A program made the translations under genes and the position numbers. Shown here in pieces: positions 11,490-22,743 of a stretch of 64,000 bases of DNA. Source of the DNA: Ehretia macrophylla (taxonomy: Eukaryota; Streptophyta; Magnoliopsida; Boraginales; Ehretiaceae). The number at the start of each line of letters is the position of its first letter. Within the stretch, counting starts at the first letter, position 1. The stretch covers positions 10,793,262 to 10,857,261 of the forward strand of contig CM075783.1 of assembly GCA_037974665.1 (NCBI GenBank), in the 5' to 3' direction. A model generated the notes under the pieces. It was not told the DNA's origin and ran no database searches. It was given only the letters and a program-made list of their open reading frames with translations.

Positions 11490-12330
11490 TCTACGGTGTT
11501 TATCATCACACCACTGTCAGTATCGAAATTCTTCTCGGGGTTAAAGGGCTAAAATGGCATTTCACGACGGTGGACACGAAAAAATTGGGTAAAACACTCA
11601 TAAATATGTGGACTGCAAAAATACCGCCCGCACCGCACAGCACAAAGCATCCCATCAAATTCCGTGTTCAATCCCACTTCTTACTCCATCTGTGTCGGTC
11701 AAAAAGAAGAATCGGCGTACTTCGCCAGCCTCTCTTCCTTTACAAAACCAACCCAAGCCCATATCAAACTTAGTTCTTTATTTTCAAAACGCAAATACAA
11801 ACAAATCCCAACCCTAACCACACCCCCTTCATCAATAAAATCCCCACTTTTTTCCTCCTTGCAATCTCAAAAACTCCTTTTCTTTTCCACATTCAAGAGT
11901 CCTTTCTTTTTATCCTCGTCTCAACCACAAGAGAAGAGACAGAAGGGTTAGAGGTATTATTATTCCTTCATTGAACATCAACTCAATCGTCATCCAAAAA
12001 AAGAGGAAGAAATTGATATTGAATGGTGGAAAACATTAGCAATCTGTTGATGATCTCCCCCTCCTCTACTGCAAGAAGGGGGATCTGCGTTCCGTCTTCT
12101 TTCGGCTCTTGCAAGGAAGCCTGGTACTACCGCTGCCTCGGCCTCGATCCGTAAAAAAGAGAGAAAAAAAAAAAAAACGCTCATAGTGTTTTTCCGGGAT
12201 CCTGTTATTTGTGGGAGTGAGTCTTGTGCACTGGGTACTTACGTTAAGAACGATCGGGATCGCCTGTTAGACTAGTTTTGTTATTAGTTGTTCTGATAAT
12301 TGAAATAGATTTTGATTTAGTTTGAGAAAA
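11490..12330 (+). promoter_or_regulatory. Probable promoter and 5' leader of the DUF7054 gene
   Basis: Between the LINE tail and the ATG is a 0.84-kb stretch whose second half is CT-rich and leader-like (about 11640-12180). A weak TATA-like element (CATAAATATG) lies near 11600. Short frames here (for example 11664-11951) have the composition of a pyrimidine-rich leader rather than of protein. A leader intron is possible but cannot be fixed from sequence alone. Confidence 0.4.
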
Positions 12331-13486
12331 ATGTTGATCATCAAGCAAAAGAAGAGTCAGGCGAACAAGAGCGGAAACAGGCTGTTGATTAGCGTGACGG
12401 TGCTGGGAAGTGCTGGGCCGCTTCGGTTCGTGGTGAATGAAGAGGAGCTCGTGGCTAAAGTCATTGATACCGCCTTGAAATCTTATGCTCGTGAGGGTCG
12501 TCTTCCGGTTCTTGGTTCTGATCTCAATAATTTCATCCTCTATTGCCCCAATTATGCTACTGAAGGTACTTGTACAGTTTCTTTCTTTCTTCTTTTTTTC
12601 CTTTTTTGCCTTTTTTTTGGTTAATTTTTCCGTTTCTGGGGTTTTAATTATTTCCATTAATGATTGACTTGCAAATTGATACAATAGTGTCTGATCCTTA
12701 CCCGAATCCCGTGTATAGCTGAAGCTTGGTCCAATTAGTGGCGGAGCTAAAGAGGGGCCGACGGGGTCCCGGCTCCCAATTTTTTTATTTATTTAAAAGT
12801 TTATGTATAATCATTAAAAAAAATTATTATTATTCAAAGGATCAATGTATCAATGTAGTATCTTAAAAAAAGTTATTGGCCTTTTTTTTTTTTTTCTGTC
12901 ATGAATTTTCTTATTGGAATTTTGGCCCCCAATACTCCGGCTTCCGCCCCTGCGTTCGATCGACACACAAAATAGGTCCTTGCGTGTAACGGGAGTTCTG
13001 TGCAATGACTAACAACCCTTCCTAGTTCTGATACAAATGATTTTGTCTAATAAAGTGCTCAATTAATTTTATATAATCCGTCATTCATGTTTTAAATATG
13101 CGATTAATGTGCTTGCTAATGGCTTTTGTTTTTGGTAAAGGTGCTACTAATTTTTTAATTTGGTAAAGGGAGAAAAGGTTTTCGTTTCGGATCAGTTTTA
13201 GTGTGGCATTTTTTTAAAAAAAATCAATTCTAACATAAAACAATCTCAACTCGTTGATTGTGCAATTTATTTGGATCAATTCTGAGACGTTATTTGTTTG
13301 ATTGCAGCTCTGAGTCCATGGGAGACAATTGGATCCATTGGTGTTCGGAATTTCATGCTGTGCAAGAAGCCACAGGCAGAGAAGGCAATCGAGGATGTCA
13401 AATCGCCGGTGATGGCTCGCAAGACTTCTGGGAGTTGGAAAGCATGGCTGAATAAGTCTCTCAATCTCAAGATTTCGTCTCATTGA
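12331..13486 (+). CDS. DUF7054 domain protein, At4g22758-like, two exons
   Basis: Spliced gene: exon 1 12331-12565, intron 12566-13307 (GT...AG), exon 2 13308-13486. Together they give 414 nt and 137 residues. The ATG at 12331 was chosen because it opens the conserved MLIIKQKK start. The core from SGNRLLISVTVLGSAGP through RFVVNEEELV, DTALKSYAREGRLP and GSDLNNFILYC to the exon junction (ATE|ALSPWETIGSIGVRNF) matches the conserved DUF7054 fold. The C-terminus has the typical SGSWKAWLNKSL...KISSH tail. The length fits the short plant paralogs of this family. No signal peptide or membrane segment is seen, and the N-terminus is basic. The molecular role of the family is unknown to me, so none is assigned. 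The codon junction and conserved residues on both sides of the intron strongly support the model. It is the only host gene recognised in the window. Confidence 0.93.
12736..12953. mobile_element. MITE-like insertion inside the DUF7054 intron
   Basis: The start AGTGGCGGAGCTAAAG pairs imperfectly with the inverted end AGGGGCGGAAGCCGGAG. The inner GGGGCCGACGGGG / TTGGGGGCC blocks are GC-rich islands in an otherwise T-rich intron. This is a widespread plant repeat type. No clear target duplication was found. It is spliced out and does not touch the coding frame. Confidence 0.45.
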
Positions 13487-13693
13487 ATTGAAATTTTCAA
13501 TTCATAAGAATTGTTGGAAAGCATTTGCTGGTGTTATAGTTATGGTTTAGGTCCTGTTTGTTTCGATGTCATTTGAATTTCAGTCAGTGTGAGCCTTTGT
13601 TGGAAAGGTTTTATTTCAAATAAAGTAGAAAACTTAGGTTGTTCGGTTCCATATGTGTTCAACTGTTGTGTTTGGTTTAATTTCGTTTGATTG

Positions 13694-13699
13694 AATAAA
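13694..13699 (+). other. Polyadenylation signal candidate of the DUF7054 gene
   Basis: AATAAA lies 208 bases after the stop codon, in a T-rich 3' UTR, a plausible distance for a plant near-upstream element. Confidence 0.5.
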
Positions 13700-15073
13700 T
13701 ACTTGATTTTGTGCTATCTTCAGTTAGCTTTGTGTTGTCAATTTGGTCATATGGTTTGCAAAGTTTGGCTTCTTGTATTGCATAAATCACCGGTAGTCCT
13801 GGTGCGAGTATGTGGGGTTGGCCTCGCAGAGTGTGAGACCCAGTCCATGTAGAGTCAAGCCGGACTGGACCGGAAGATGTATGAAATAGTTTTGTGAAAT
13901 TTTGTTGCCTTGAGTACAGTTTTTAATCAGAAAAGTAAACATGATCAGAGTAATAGGAGAGCAAAGATTGTAATTCATGTGGAATTTTTTTTATCTAATT
14001 GTTAATGGCAGGCTTCTAATATAGTTTGTCTCTTGATCAAATAGTGAGCATGTGAAACCCTTCCTAACCTCTAATTCTGATCCTTTTAGTCAATTTTTTT
14101 TTTTTTTTTTCCATGTGTCTTGAAATCAAAGATTGGATTCTAACCTCTAATTGTTTGTTTAGACTTCAAGCTTTGCAAGTGGTGTTAGCTTAGGTTGGAA
14201 TAAAATCTTGGCTGTAGAATGGTGATTAATTTGGACTCCCTCATCTTTTGATATTTGCGTACCCACATTTTTTGATTTGCTCTTATCTAGGTGAATTATG
14301 GGTATGCAAACTTATCATATTTGATACTTTTAAATTTTAGTCATCGATAAAATTTATTAATTCATTAATTTAAATTGATGAAACAAATCATAATTTACTT
14401 CATCGTAAAGGAGAGAATTCTTACCCGATTTGATGTGGGTAACCTGTAGAGTGGTATTCCTTCCCGTAACTACATTTAAGAACGAACGATCAGTTGAAGG
14501 TTATGCATTCTCAAACCACCAAAAAGAGAAAGAAAAAAAAAAAAAAGGGGTTATGCATTCCTGGACAAGGTTATAGCCATTATCATTAGAAAAAAATAAT
14601 AATAATAAATATAGTTGTGAGGTAATCTTAATTCTTCTTTGGTCGCTTCAATAGTCACTCGATTCCTGGCTGGTCGGATAATGGCCAATGAAAACAAAAG
14701 CCCACAAAATCTCCAAATCATATGAGGGGGGAAACCCGTTATTTTCGTATACTCTTTTTCTGTTAGTTTTACATGAGAGTTGGGAGTTCGGAAATTGGCA
14801 ACATTCAAATATGTTATGGAAGTGTGTGGAATATTGAAGCTTCTTCTCATTGGCCATCTTGTTTGTGAAGCTGCTTTTGGGCGATCTTGTTAACAACTCA
14901 TCTTGTTATTCCACGAGATCCGGTTCAAACTCAAAAGCGAGACTATTAGGACTTGAGTTTCTTTTTTGAACGGAACATGAAATTCATGTATCTTTATCGA
15001 TTAACCAATTTCTAAATACTTATATTTTTAAACCTATCCTGTCAGTGGATCTACATTTGAATTTGTGAGGAGT
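13700..15073. other. Intergenic DNA, nothing recognised
   Basis: AT-rich with two homopolymer runs (T near 14093-14110, A near 14529-14545). Two overlapping minus-strand frames (14551-14896) show no known motif and look random. No transposon ends were found. Confidence 0.5.
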
Positions 15074-15128
15074 GAATGCGGCAACGGAACTTCAATTGTC
15101 CAAATCAGTAATGTAACGAACCTAACAC

Positions 15129-15607
15129 CTTCTTTGGATTCCAGGACGAAGATTTAATAACGAGAAGGAAAGAATAGAATTATAAAGGAAAATAGAGGAA
15201 ATACTAAATATCTTGTTTGGATTGGAAAATTTATAAAGAAAGTAAAGAATTATGTATTTCTTTTGTTTGAAGTAGATGGAAAATAGAAGGAAATGATAAG
15301 TTTATGTACAAATTAACTATTATGCCCTTTTTAATTTACCTTATACATATTGGAATTTTTTAGTAGACTTGCAATTAAGATAAGACCAAAGGACAAAATA
15401 GTCATCACAAAAGAATTTTTTTTTCTCTCTCGTCTATTTGATCACAATTTCAAAGGATGCAATTTTGGGTATAGGAGGGACTACCCCAATCTCTCCCATA
15501 GCCCATCAACCCTTTTCCTCCCAAGCAAAACAAGGGTAGAGATTGAACGCCTCCCCCAACTACCTCGTTCGTTTTTCCCCCATTTTCCCCTTTTCCAACA
15601 AGCAGCA
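15129..15607 (-). mobile_element. MITE-like insert in duplication copy A
   Basis: Absent from the matching place in copy B, where GTAACGAAACT joins AAAAGTATTG directly. Its left 220 bases resemble the inverted right half of the insert at 16374-16857 (GATTTAATAA..., AATTTATAAAGAAA, AAGAATTATGT, AAATGATAAGTTT). The right half is CT-rich and unassigned. Boundaries are good to about 10 bases. Confidence 0.5.
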
Positions 15608-15638
15608 AAAGTATTGTTGTTACATGGTTGGTGGCTTA

Positions 15639-16034
15639 AGATTTGTTTGGTTTAACTGTAAAATTTTAATTTTTGAACGGTAAAATTTTTAGTAGTAGAG
15701 TTTTAGTTAGAAGTGCCGTTGAATAAAAATCGTTGACTTTTTGATCTGTGTTGGGCAACGTTAAACTTTTAAAAAATTTGAGGGTAATGTTGGATTTTAA
15801 AAAAATATGAAAGGGTATATTTGAAAAAGAAAAAAAAATAACTTTCTGCATTATGTAAAAATAATTTCGTAAAAGTCTATTTTAAAAAGTTTAAATTTGG
15901 AACTTATTATTTTTTAATTTTTTTAACTTTTACCTAAAAATACTTTTAAAAATAAGCCAAACAAATTGGTCTCAACTTTTTTTAAACTTATAAAAAATAT
16001 TTTTAAGTATTAAAAAATTATATCAAACATAGCC
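15639..16034 (-). mobile_element. Tourist/Harbinger-like MITE, 396 bp, TTA target duplication
   Basis: Flanked by TTA at 15636-15638 and 16035-16037. Ends AGATTTGTTTGG and, inverted, GGCTATGTTTGA. It is the inverted relative of 9615-10012, with nearly the same length. It interrupts copy A of the duplication and is missing from copy B, which supports the insertion boundaries independently. Confidence 0.75.
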
Positions 16035-16373
16035 TTAGTCTAATGGCTACCAAATAATTTTTTGTCATTTAGCTGACGTTTTAAATTTATATCTGTAGTT
16101 GCTGGTACATGGGTTTGGTGGGTGAACTAACCCTTTGAATATCTGGAAAATCCAAATTTCTATTATTTAAGAGAAAACTGAGACACTGTGGTGCATATAC
16201 ACATAAGGTAATGATTTTTTAAATACTTTGTTTATGATTCGATTTTGTCGAGGTACGATGACATACTGTGGGAACATGAGTTAATTAATTTTACAGTCAT
16301 TCTTTATTTCAGATTAGGATCACAAACAAATAGGTAAGATCATAACCTTGTCCTCAAGAGTTAGGGTGGCGCT

Positions 16374-16857
16374 CGTGATCAAAATCTTTTGGATTTGTTT
16401 GAATTGAGTGATTTAGGAGAAATGATTGGATTTTAGGTGATTTTTATTTTTTTTTCTTGTTTGGATTGGAGTGTTTTGGAAGTAAATAGTTTTAGAGTGA
16501 TTTCTAAAATCACTTAATGAGAATATTTTGTAATCACCCTAATTTCGGGTGATTTGGGATGATTTCATTTCAATTATTACAAAATGTCTATATTACCCTT
16601 TTTATTTATTATACATATATCTTAGACAATAATAAAAATATCACTTTGGTTATAAAACTTATCATTTTCTTCCCTTTCCTCTTTAATCTAAACAAAAAAG
16701 ACACATAATTCTTTATAAACATTTTCTTTATAAATTTATCCAATTCAAATAAGATGTAATTCTCCCTTTTTTTTCCCTTTATTATTAAATCCTTTTTTTT
16801 CCTTTATACCCTTATTTTTTCCTTCCAAATCCAAACAGGCCCTTACTTCCTCCAATT
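16374..16857 (+). mobile_element. MITE-like element between duplication copies
   Basis: Left end GGATTTGTTTGAATTGAG and inverted right end GGGCCTGTTTGGATTTGG form an imperfect terminal repeat of about 15 bp. An inner second copy of the motif (CTTGTTTGGATTGGAG) occurs near 16458. Non-coding. Same family as 15129-15607 but in the opposite orientation. Confidence 0.5.
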
Positions 16858-17310
16858 TAGGGCAGCAGCAACGGAACTTTGATTGTACGAATCGGACACG
16901 TAACGAAACTAAAAGTATTGTTGTTTGGTGGGTAAGTAGGTACTTGTTCAATTTTGTACTTGCTGGTAAATAGGTTTGGTTGGTAAATTACGGCGTTCGG
17001 AGACTTGTAGGATGTCTTTCATCTTTATTTGCTAATTGATGTATTTTTATTTTATTTTTGTTTGGTCAAGCATGTCCTTCGCATATCAGCAGAATCCCAA
17101 TACTATACTTAAGAAAGAAAAATGGTACGTTGAGGTGCATATATACACATATTTTAGTGGTTCTCTAACTACTTTGATGCCATACTGTCAGCCCATGGCG
17201 ACACAAGTTGATTAATTTTGCAACCTTCTTAATTACAGATTAAGACAATAAACAAATAGGAGAAATCATAATTAATCTTTCCCTTGAGTTAGGTGAATGT
17301 TCAAGAACTC
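16858..17310 (+). repeat. Second direct duplication, copy B
   Basis: Uninterrupted partner of 15074-16370. It gives the pre-insertion state that defines the edges of the MITE-like inserts in copy A. Confidence 0.65.
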
Positions 17311-17439
17311 ATTTGTTGACGCAAAATAATGAAAAGTTTCAATTTCAAACTTATAATTTTTTTTTTGTCTAATTTAGTTTGATTTAAAACATGCAATTGA
17401 GTGAATTATTGAATTATAAGATTTGTGATTTTAGAATAA

Positions 17440-18122
17440 GATCTAACATGATCATGTATAAAATAATTTCCTTGCTATAAGATAAAAACCAAACAAAATT
17501 AGAGAGATCTTAGATTTCTCTTCTAGTTCACAAAAGCATGCACATAAGTGTAGCTTGTGGTCATTTGGCAGTGACGTGGCATAAAATAGCTCAACCTGAC
17601 CTCGCGATGTCGTACTTTGGGGAAGGCCTACCAAACATAGCCAAAGAATTTCCCATGCTGCCTGAGTTGACCCCAGAGGACCAATAAATTAGGTTGGATG
17701 ATGGATCCCAAGCTCATAGGTCAGCAGGCCAAGGTCAGATGGCTGGCTAGGCCAACATGTTGATACCTCGAGGTTTCTGGCAAGTAGTGGATAGCTCAAG
17801 GGAACTCCGTGGGAAAAGGAATGAGACTTTAAGTGCAATTAGAGAACAAATCTTTGGCTCCCAAATCTTGGGATTTGCCCATATCATATCCCGAAGAGTT
17901 CGGACCCTAGTAAGTATAAATAAATCATGTCATTTCCCTATATGTATCTCATTTTTAGCATAAATTCTCTCCTTACATTGTTTTCGAGTAATACTAAACT
18001 CTATAACTTACTTGATCGTCGGAGGCGTATTCCGGGAGCAAGCCCAAGATTCCTTATTTTGTAGGTAAACAGGTTGGCGAGCCCACTTAAGCCCATTATC
18101 GAAATTCTACCTTAATAGGTGA
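17440..18122 (+). repeat. LTR of a Tat-like Ty3/gypsy element (left edge uncertain)
   Basis: The end of this block has the characteristic run CTTGATCGTCGGAGGCG, a CCGGGAGCAAGCCC block, TTGTAGGTAAACAGG and GCGAGCCCACTTAAGCCCA, which I know from Tat/Ogre-type LTR ends and non-autonomous relatives. A TATA box (TATAAATA, 17915-17922) fits an LTR promoter. The usual continuation, a GGCGCCGTCTGTGGGAA-like site, appears displaced at 19773-19792 (GTTGCCGTCTTCTATGGG), on the far side of an inserted segment. The left end could not be fixed. Confidence 0.55.
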
Positions 18123-19740
18123 TGTGACTGTATTTGCAGCACTCAAATCATTGTATTTATACTACATTTGTTTCTTAACTTTAGAATAAATGCAACACTT
18201 ATACACTTCGATGCAATGTAGGATAATAGCAAAAAGTAAAAAATCAGACCCGAAACGATCCAAATTGCAAGTCAAGAAGTCAATAATGGAAAAACACGAG
18301 AACCGGTGGAAGAATGGAGACCATAGAGTCAGAATTTGGCCAAAACTAGCGCATAATCAGACTTAGAACGCTGAAAATAGCCCGAAAATACCTCAGTCAA
18401 TGCTTGGGCAAAGTTAAAGACAAACTCAAGTGTTGACCTTTAATTGAAGCCCGTAGAGCAAGAATTTGGCCAAACGGAGTGCGGAAACGGACTCAAGACG
18501 CTGAATAACCTTGGAATAACATCAGTCAACTTTTTGGTCAACTCGTGAATAGTAACGGTCAACACATGAATAGTAAAACCGTGTGTAGAATGCGTGAATA
18601 GTAAACAAGTTTTCCTATAAATAGCCCCTTCTCCTCTTCATTTTTTCTTACAATTTTTTGAGAGCTTTGGAATATTTTTATAATATTTTCAATTTTTTAT
18701 CAAGTTATTTTTATAGTTTTTATTTAGGATTTTGCCTAAATAGCTATATATGGAGGAAGTCCTGCCTAGTGGCTCTTATTCGGGGGCATTCTGCCTGAAT
18801 AGCTACTGCACAGTGGACATCCTAACGTTTATTTTTTAGTCTTTGCTCAAAAATAACTCTTATTCAGGGGGAAGTTCTGCCCGAATAGCTATAGAATTTC
18901 TGTTAAGACTTGGAGTTCATAAATACGCGTTCGTCAATATGGGGAAACCTTTCTTGACTCTCTTTTATTTGTATAGACTCGTATTTATTATGTCTGAGTA
19001 GAATTCTTATCTAAGGTGGGATATTATAAATAATGGTCTTTTAATATATGGTCTCAGATTTGAATAATTTAGTTTTAATGTAATATATGGCTTATATTAA
19101 TTAAGTATTGTCTTTCATACATAATGTTTTTAAGTAGATGATATAATTGTTTTATTTTCGTGTCATATATCTATGCTTTAATAGTGAATCAATAGCTTGA
19201 CAAGCTTAAAGATTCCAAGAGACTATAGGTAATACTTTTAAGTCGACCATAGTTTCTAGACTAGTAAGGAGATGTTGATTACTTTTGTTGAAACATACCT
19301 TTTACACCAGGTTGTAACGACAGATCCATACTATGGCTATACGCTCGTAGATGGAATATCACCTACATCAAAGTTAGTAATCAGGATTTTAATAGACTAA
19401 GATAATTGACTAGGTTAATGCTTGTAGCTTAACCTCTTACATAGAATTTGAGAATCCGGATGCTGAGCCCTACATTAATTGCCTTATTTACATATCTGAT
19501 CCCTATATATTCTTCCGTATTTAGCTTAACTTAGGCAATTTAGTTAGTTATAGTTTAGTTTACATTCTCGCACGTTACTTCAAACTCTTTGCGAACTGTC
19601 ACTTAAGCGCTTTAACACTTTCACACTACTTCACTAACTAACTAAGGAGCTTCCTTATGGTACGATTTTGCACTCAAAGCACACTACACTATATGATCCG
19701 TGCACTTGCGGGTTAATTAAAACTTTGTTATTTTTGCACA
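18123..19740 (+). repeat. Probable solo LTR (about 1.6 kb) inserted at the Tat-like LTR end
   Basis: This segment separates the Tat-like LTR from its primer-site-like sequence and gag. It starts TGTGACTG and ends near TTTTTGCACA. It contains a strong TATA box (TATAAATAG, 18616-18624) followed by a pyrimidine-rich stretch, and ends with a GTGCACTTGCGGGTTAATTAA tail like those of Athila-type LTRs. No coding frame is present. I could not find a matching 5-bp target duplication, so both ends may be off by several bases. Confidence 0.45.
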
Positions 19741-20044
19741 TTTTTATTTACCAACCGAGTATCGATCAATAGGTTGCCGTCTTCTATGGGAAACTTATAA
19801 TCAATCGCATTGGCAATACTATAATAGTGAATACATGCAACCACAGCTACGTCGTCGGAAATCAAGTTATTCTTAAAAAAATACCGCCCCTGGGGCTGAC
19901 TGATCACCTGGAGGTCAACCCCCCTCCAACTGTCCCACTCACCATTGGACAATCAACCCAACTGATTTAGGCCCAGGTTGACCACATGACAATGCCAAGG
20001 CCCTAGCCGAACTTTGCCCAGGGCAACCTGCCCTTATTATCACA
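19741..20044 (+). pseudogene. 5' internal region / gag start of the Tat-like element (left piece)
   Basis: Begins after the displaced primer-site-like sequence (19773-19792). Towards the end it can be read as a gag-type frame ending NALALAELCPGQPALIITQ, which continues without a gap into 37328 once the array at 20045-37322 is removed. Stops nearby show it is not functional. Its value is as the interrupted host sequence that proves a single insertion. Confidence 0.5.
20040..20044. other. Target-site duplication TCACA, left copy
   Basis: TCACA immediately precedes TGTGAAACC of the first LTR. It equals 37323-37327 after the third LTR. This defines one integration event for the whole array. Confidence 0.93.
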
Positions 20045-22473
20045 TGTGAAACCCCACTTTCTTGCTTATCTCGTTTTACGTACTTTACCTCGTTTTGCGT
20101 GCCTTTGATCTGTTTATGTGCTATAGGACCTAGAAAGTTATAATTTTGATTTCAATACTCCTAATACGTGCTAAATGTACATTCATGAAATTTTCATCAA
20201 AAACGGAGTCAGAAATTTTATCGTCGATTTTCAGTGAATAGTGTTTTCGAAACATGTCCGCTATAATTTTGAAACTGGTCTTTTTAACCCTTCTAGACCT
20301 ATTCCACGGACTTTAATAGATCTGTGTTTGATGAAAACGGTTTTAAAATCGGCTTAAGAATTTATTAGGGTTTTTACACTGACTTTTGCGAAAATCGAGT
20401 TTTAAGCCGACTCGGGTGGAATTCTTTGAATGTAAAACTTCTTGTCACCTAAAAATAACTCACTTGAGATATCTTGGGGGTTGCATAATTAATTTTAACT
20501 TGGTAAGCAATAAAATGCAATTAAAGTCATTAAAAATACAAAAATGCCTATTAAAATAACTTTGACTTTAATTAAATAATTGACCTTATAAGCTAATGTC
20601 ACCTACACACACTCACACAACACAAAAACACCATCACACACACACACATTGCCGTGAGTTTGAGGAGAGAAAAGAGAAGAGAAAAACTTAAGCTTTCAAT
20701 CCAATTTTTCAAAGAAAAACCTAGTTTTTGTCCGTGAAACTTCGCACCGACTTGGATTCTGCTTGTTGGGCACGCATAGCACGCATTCCTAGGCTTATAT
20801 CGCATCTAAGGTGAGAGAAAAATTCTAGATCTCAAAATGTCATTTTTGTGTTTTTGCGTATAAATGAAGATTGAACCGTTAGAATTGTAATCTGATGTTA
20901 GATTATTGCTCCTTGCATGCTAGGGATCATTATATACTAATACTACGAGTTTCTGTCGGGTATAGCATAATTTTTATTTTCCGGGTATTTAATTTTGATT
21001 AAAATGTTCAAAGTTGATTTAATTGAGTTGCGTTGCTCGAAATCGATTGCCGTCGATTTCTAAATACTTGATAATTACGTGTTAGCGCTGTTGTAATGCC
21101 GAATTTTCGATTACATTGTTTGTGTGAAAATCCGGAAAATCCAGCCATGACGTCATAGGGTTTTAGGGTTATCGGGCATGGTTTGGAGGAGTTATGGTGG
21201 ATTTCCGAGAGGGCTAATGGAGAAGGTGGAATGGGTGAGTGATAGGAACTGATTTGGCAATGTTTGGATTAGTAGATTGTAAGTTATGAATTTTAGAAGT
21301 TTAGGTTGTCATTCTTTAATTTCTTGAACGATGCCTTAGATGGTTGGGTAGTGTTCGAGTGATGAATGGTGAGTTGTTGTTGAGTAATTTAGAGTTTAAT
21401 TATGTATATTATGCATGTCCGGTTAGATGGCCTACTTTGTCATCTAACTACGTTGTTTGTTGTTTAATTTAATATTGATGTTATATTGATGTTATTGATT
21501 GATTATTATTGAATGCGGGAATCGGGCACTCTTGTTGCTGATCTCCCAATTGATTGATTGATTTATGCTTGTGTGATTGATGAATATGGAGTCTTGGTAT
21601 GTGTGTGCCACCTCTCGGGCAGCGTCGGGCTGTCGGGTTGATAACGGCATGACTGCCATAGGCTACCCCCAGCTCGCATGACGGAGGTGTCATGGAGGGA
21701 GGGGCTAGTGAGGTACCTCGGGTGCGTGAGTAATGGGGAGTTATAAGAAGAACGGTTGAGATCGTGATGGCGTTTGGAGCTACACCAAATAGAGTATCCT
21801 TATTGAATGGTCATATAGTTATGTGATGATAGCTTTATTTATGTTAATATGTTGTTGTGTGTTTACTTGCTCAAAGGACTAAATCCAAGGAGCGTAGTGA
21901 ATACTGTCGAGATCTATCGGATCCTCACTGGGCTTATGTATATAAGCTCACTCTCTATTAATGCATGTTTCATGTGTACTTTCACAAGATTACGGGTACG
22001 TGCCTCCTGAAGAGGAGAATGTGGAAAATGTGCCTTTCGTGGATGAGTCTTATGTTCCCGAGTCTTATCCATGATTCTATGTTGTTAAACGTCATGTATA
22101 TTAGCTTAATAGACTCTTATATGCCTTATGGTTCTTAATGTAATAGATATGGAAATGATGATGAACCAAATGATGTTAACTTAGCGGTTTTCTTTTGTCT
22201 GTGGTTAAGTTGTAGTTGTGTCTCAACTTACTTTTGAAATGTATGATAAAGTGGAGGTATTGTATGTCATGTTGGAACGGAGGCGTATAACGAAGATGTT
22301 TTATTGTATAATATGGTTGTGTTTTATGTTGTTGTTTGTATTGAGGAATTACTGGATGTATGATGTTTAATGAGGTTGGTTTAGAACCTCGGAAATCTGT
22401 TTACTGTCGTTATACCGCCGAAATTCCGTTGCGTCCTGACCGATCGTAGGTGGGGTCGAGTTGGGGCGTGACA
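20045..22473 (+). repeat. LTR 1 (outer 5' LTR), 2429 bp
   Basis: TGTGAAACC start and GGGCGTGACA end, followed by a 7-base spacer and the primer site. It includes a CACACA run near 20635 and a TATAAG candidate near 20587. Private variants against both other LTRs cluster in its first 300 bases. Short minus-strand frames inside (for example 20599-20805 and 21481-21693) recur in all three LTRs and look non-coding. Confidence 0.95.
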
Positions 22474-22480
22474 GTTTAAG

Positions 22481-22492
22481 TGGTATCAGAGC
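22481..22492 (+). other. Primer binding site, first element
   Basis: TGGTATCAGAGC, complementary to the 3' end of plant initiator tRNA-Met, lies 7 bases after the LTR end. It primes minus-strand DNA synthesis. Confidence 0.93.
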
Positions 22493-22743
22493 TCATGTTA
22501 GTTGTCAGCCGGGGTATTCTCGGAATGTGGGTAATGATCTTAGCATGAAATATATATGAAAGGAAAGAAAAATGAAATATATATTGGTATGATTAATTGA
22601 TTAAGTGATTATGTGATTTAAGTGCTTATGTGATTATGTGATCAATTTGTTTATGTGTTTTATATGAGTTTGTTATTTATGTGTTAATAGTTGTTTATAA
22701 CCTGTCTACGTGCTATAACTGTGCTAACTCTTTGATTAGTAGA

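Larger units (their letters stand above)
15074..16370 (+). repeat. Second direct duplication, copy A (interrupted by two insertions)
   Basis: Aligns with 16858-17310 once the inserts at 15129-15607 and 15639-16034 are removed. Shared landmarks: GCGGCAACGGAACTT, then AAAAGTATTGTTGTT, TTGCTGGTACATGGGTTTGGT (copy B TTGCTGGTAAATAGGTTTGGT), GGTGCATATACACATA, GTTAATTAATTTTACAGTC (copy B GTTGATTAATTTTGCAACC) and AACAAATAGG. No coding content. Confidence 0.65.

Noticed and set aside
11664..11951. 95-residue plus-strand frame upstream of the DUF7054 gene
   Set aside because: Pyrimidine-rich leader with overlapping frames of similar length; no conserved motif.
12244..12684. 146-residue minus-strand frame opposite exon 1
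   Set aside because: Shadow of the conserved exon 1 frame on the plus strand.
14551..14896. Two overlapping minus-strand frames of 99 and 82 residues
   Set aside because: No motif, no splice-site context, and different frames over the same DNA; likely chance.
20599..21693. Minus-strand frames of about 68 and 70 residues that recur in all three LTRs
   Set aside because: They are conserved only because the LTRs are near-identical copies; no domain, and composition follows the LTR repeats.
22481..22492. Possible tRNA-Met gene piece
   Set aside because: Only the 12 bases complementary to the tRNA 3' end are present, at the LTR boundary, which is the primer binding site.
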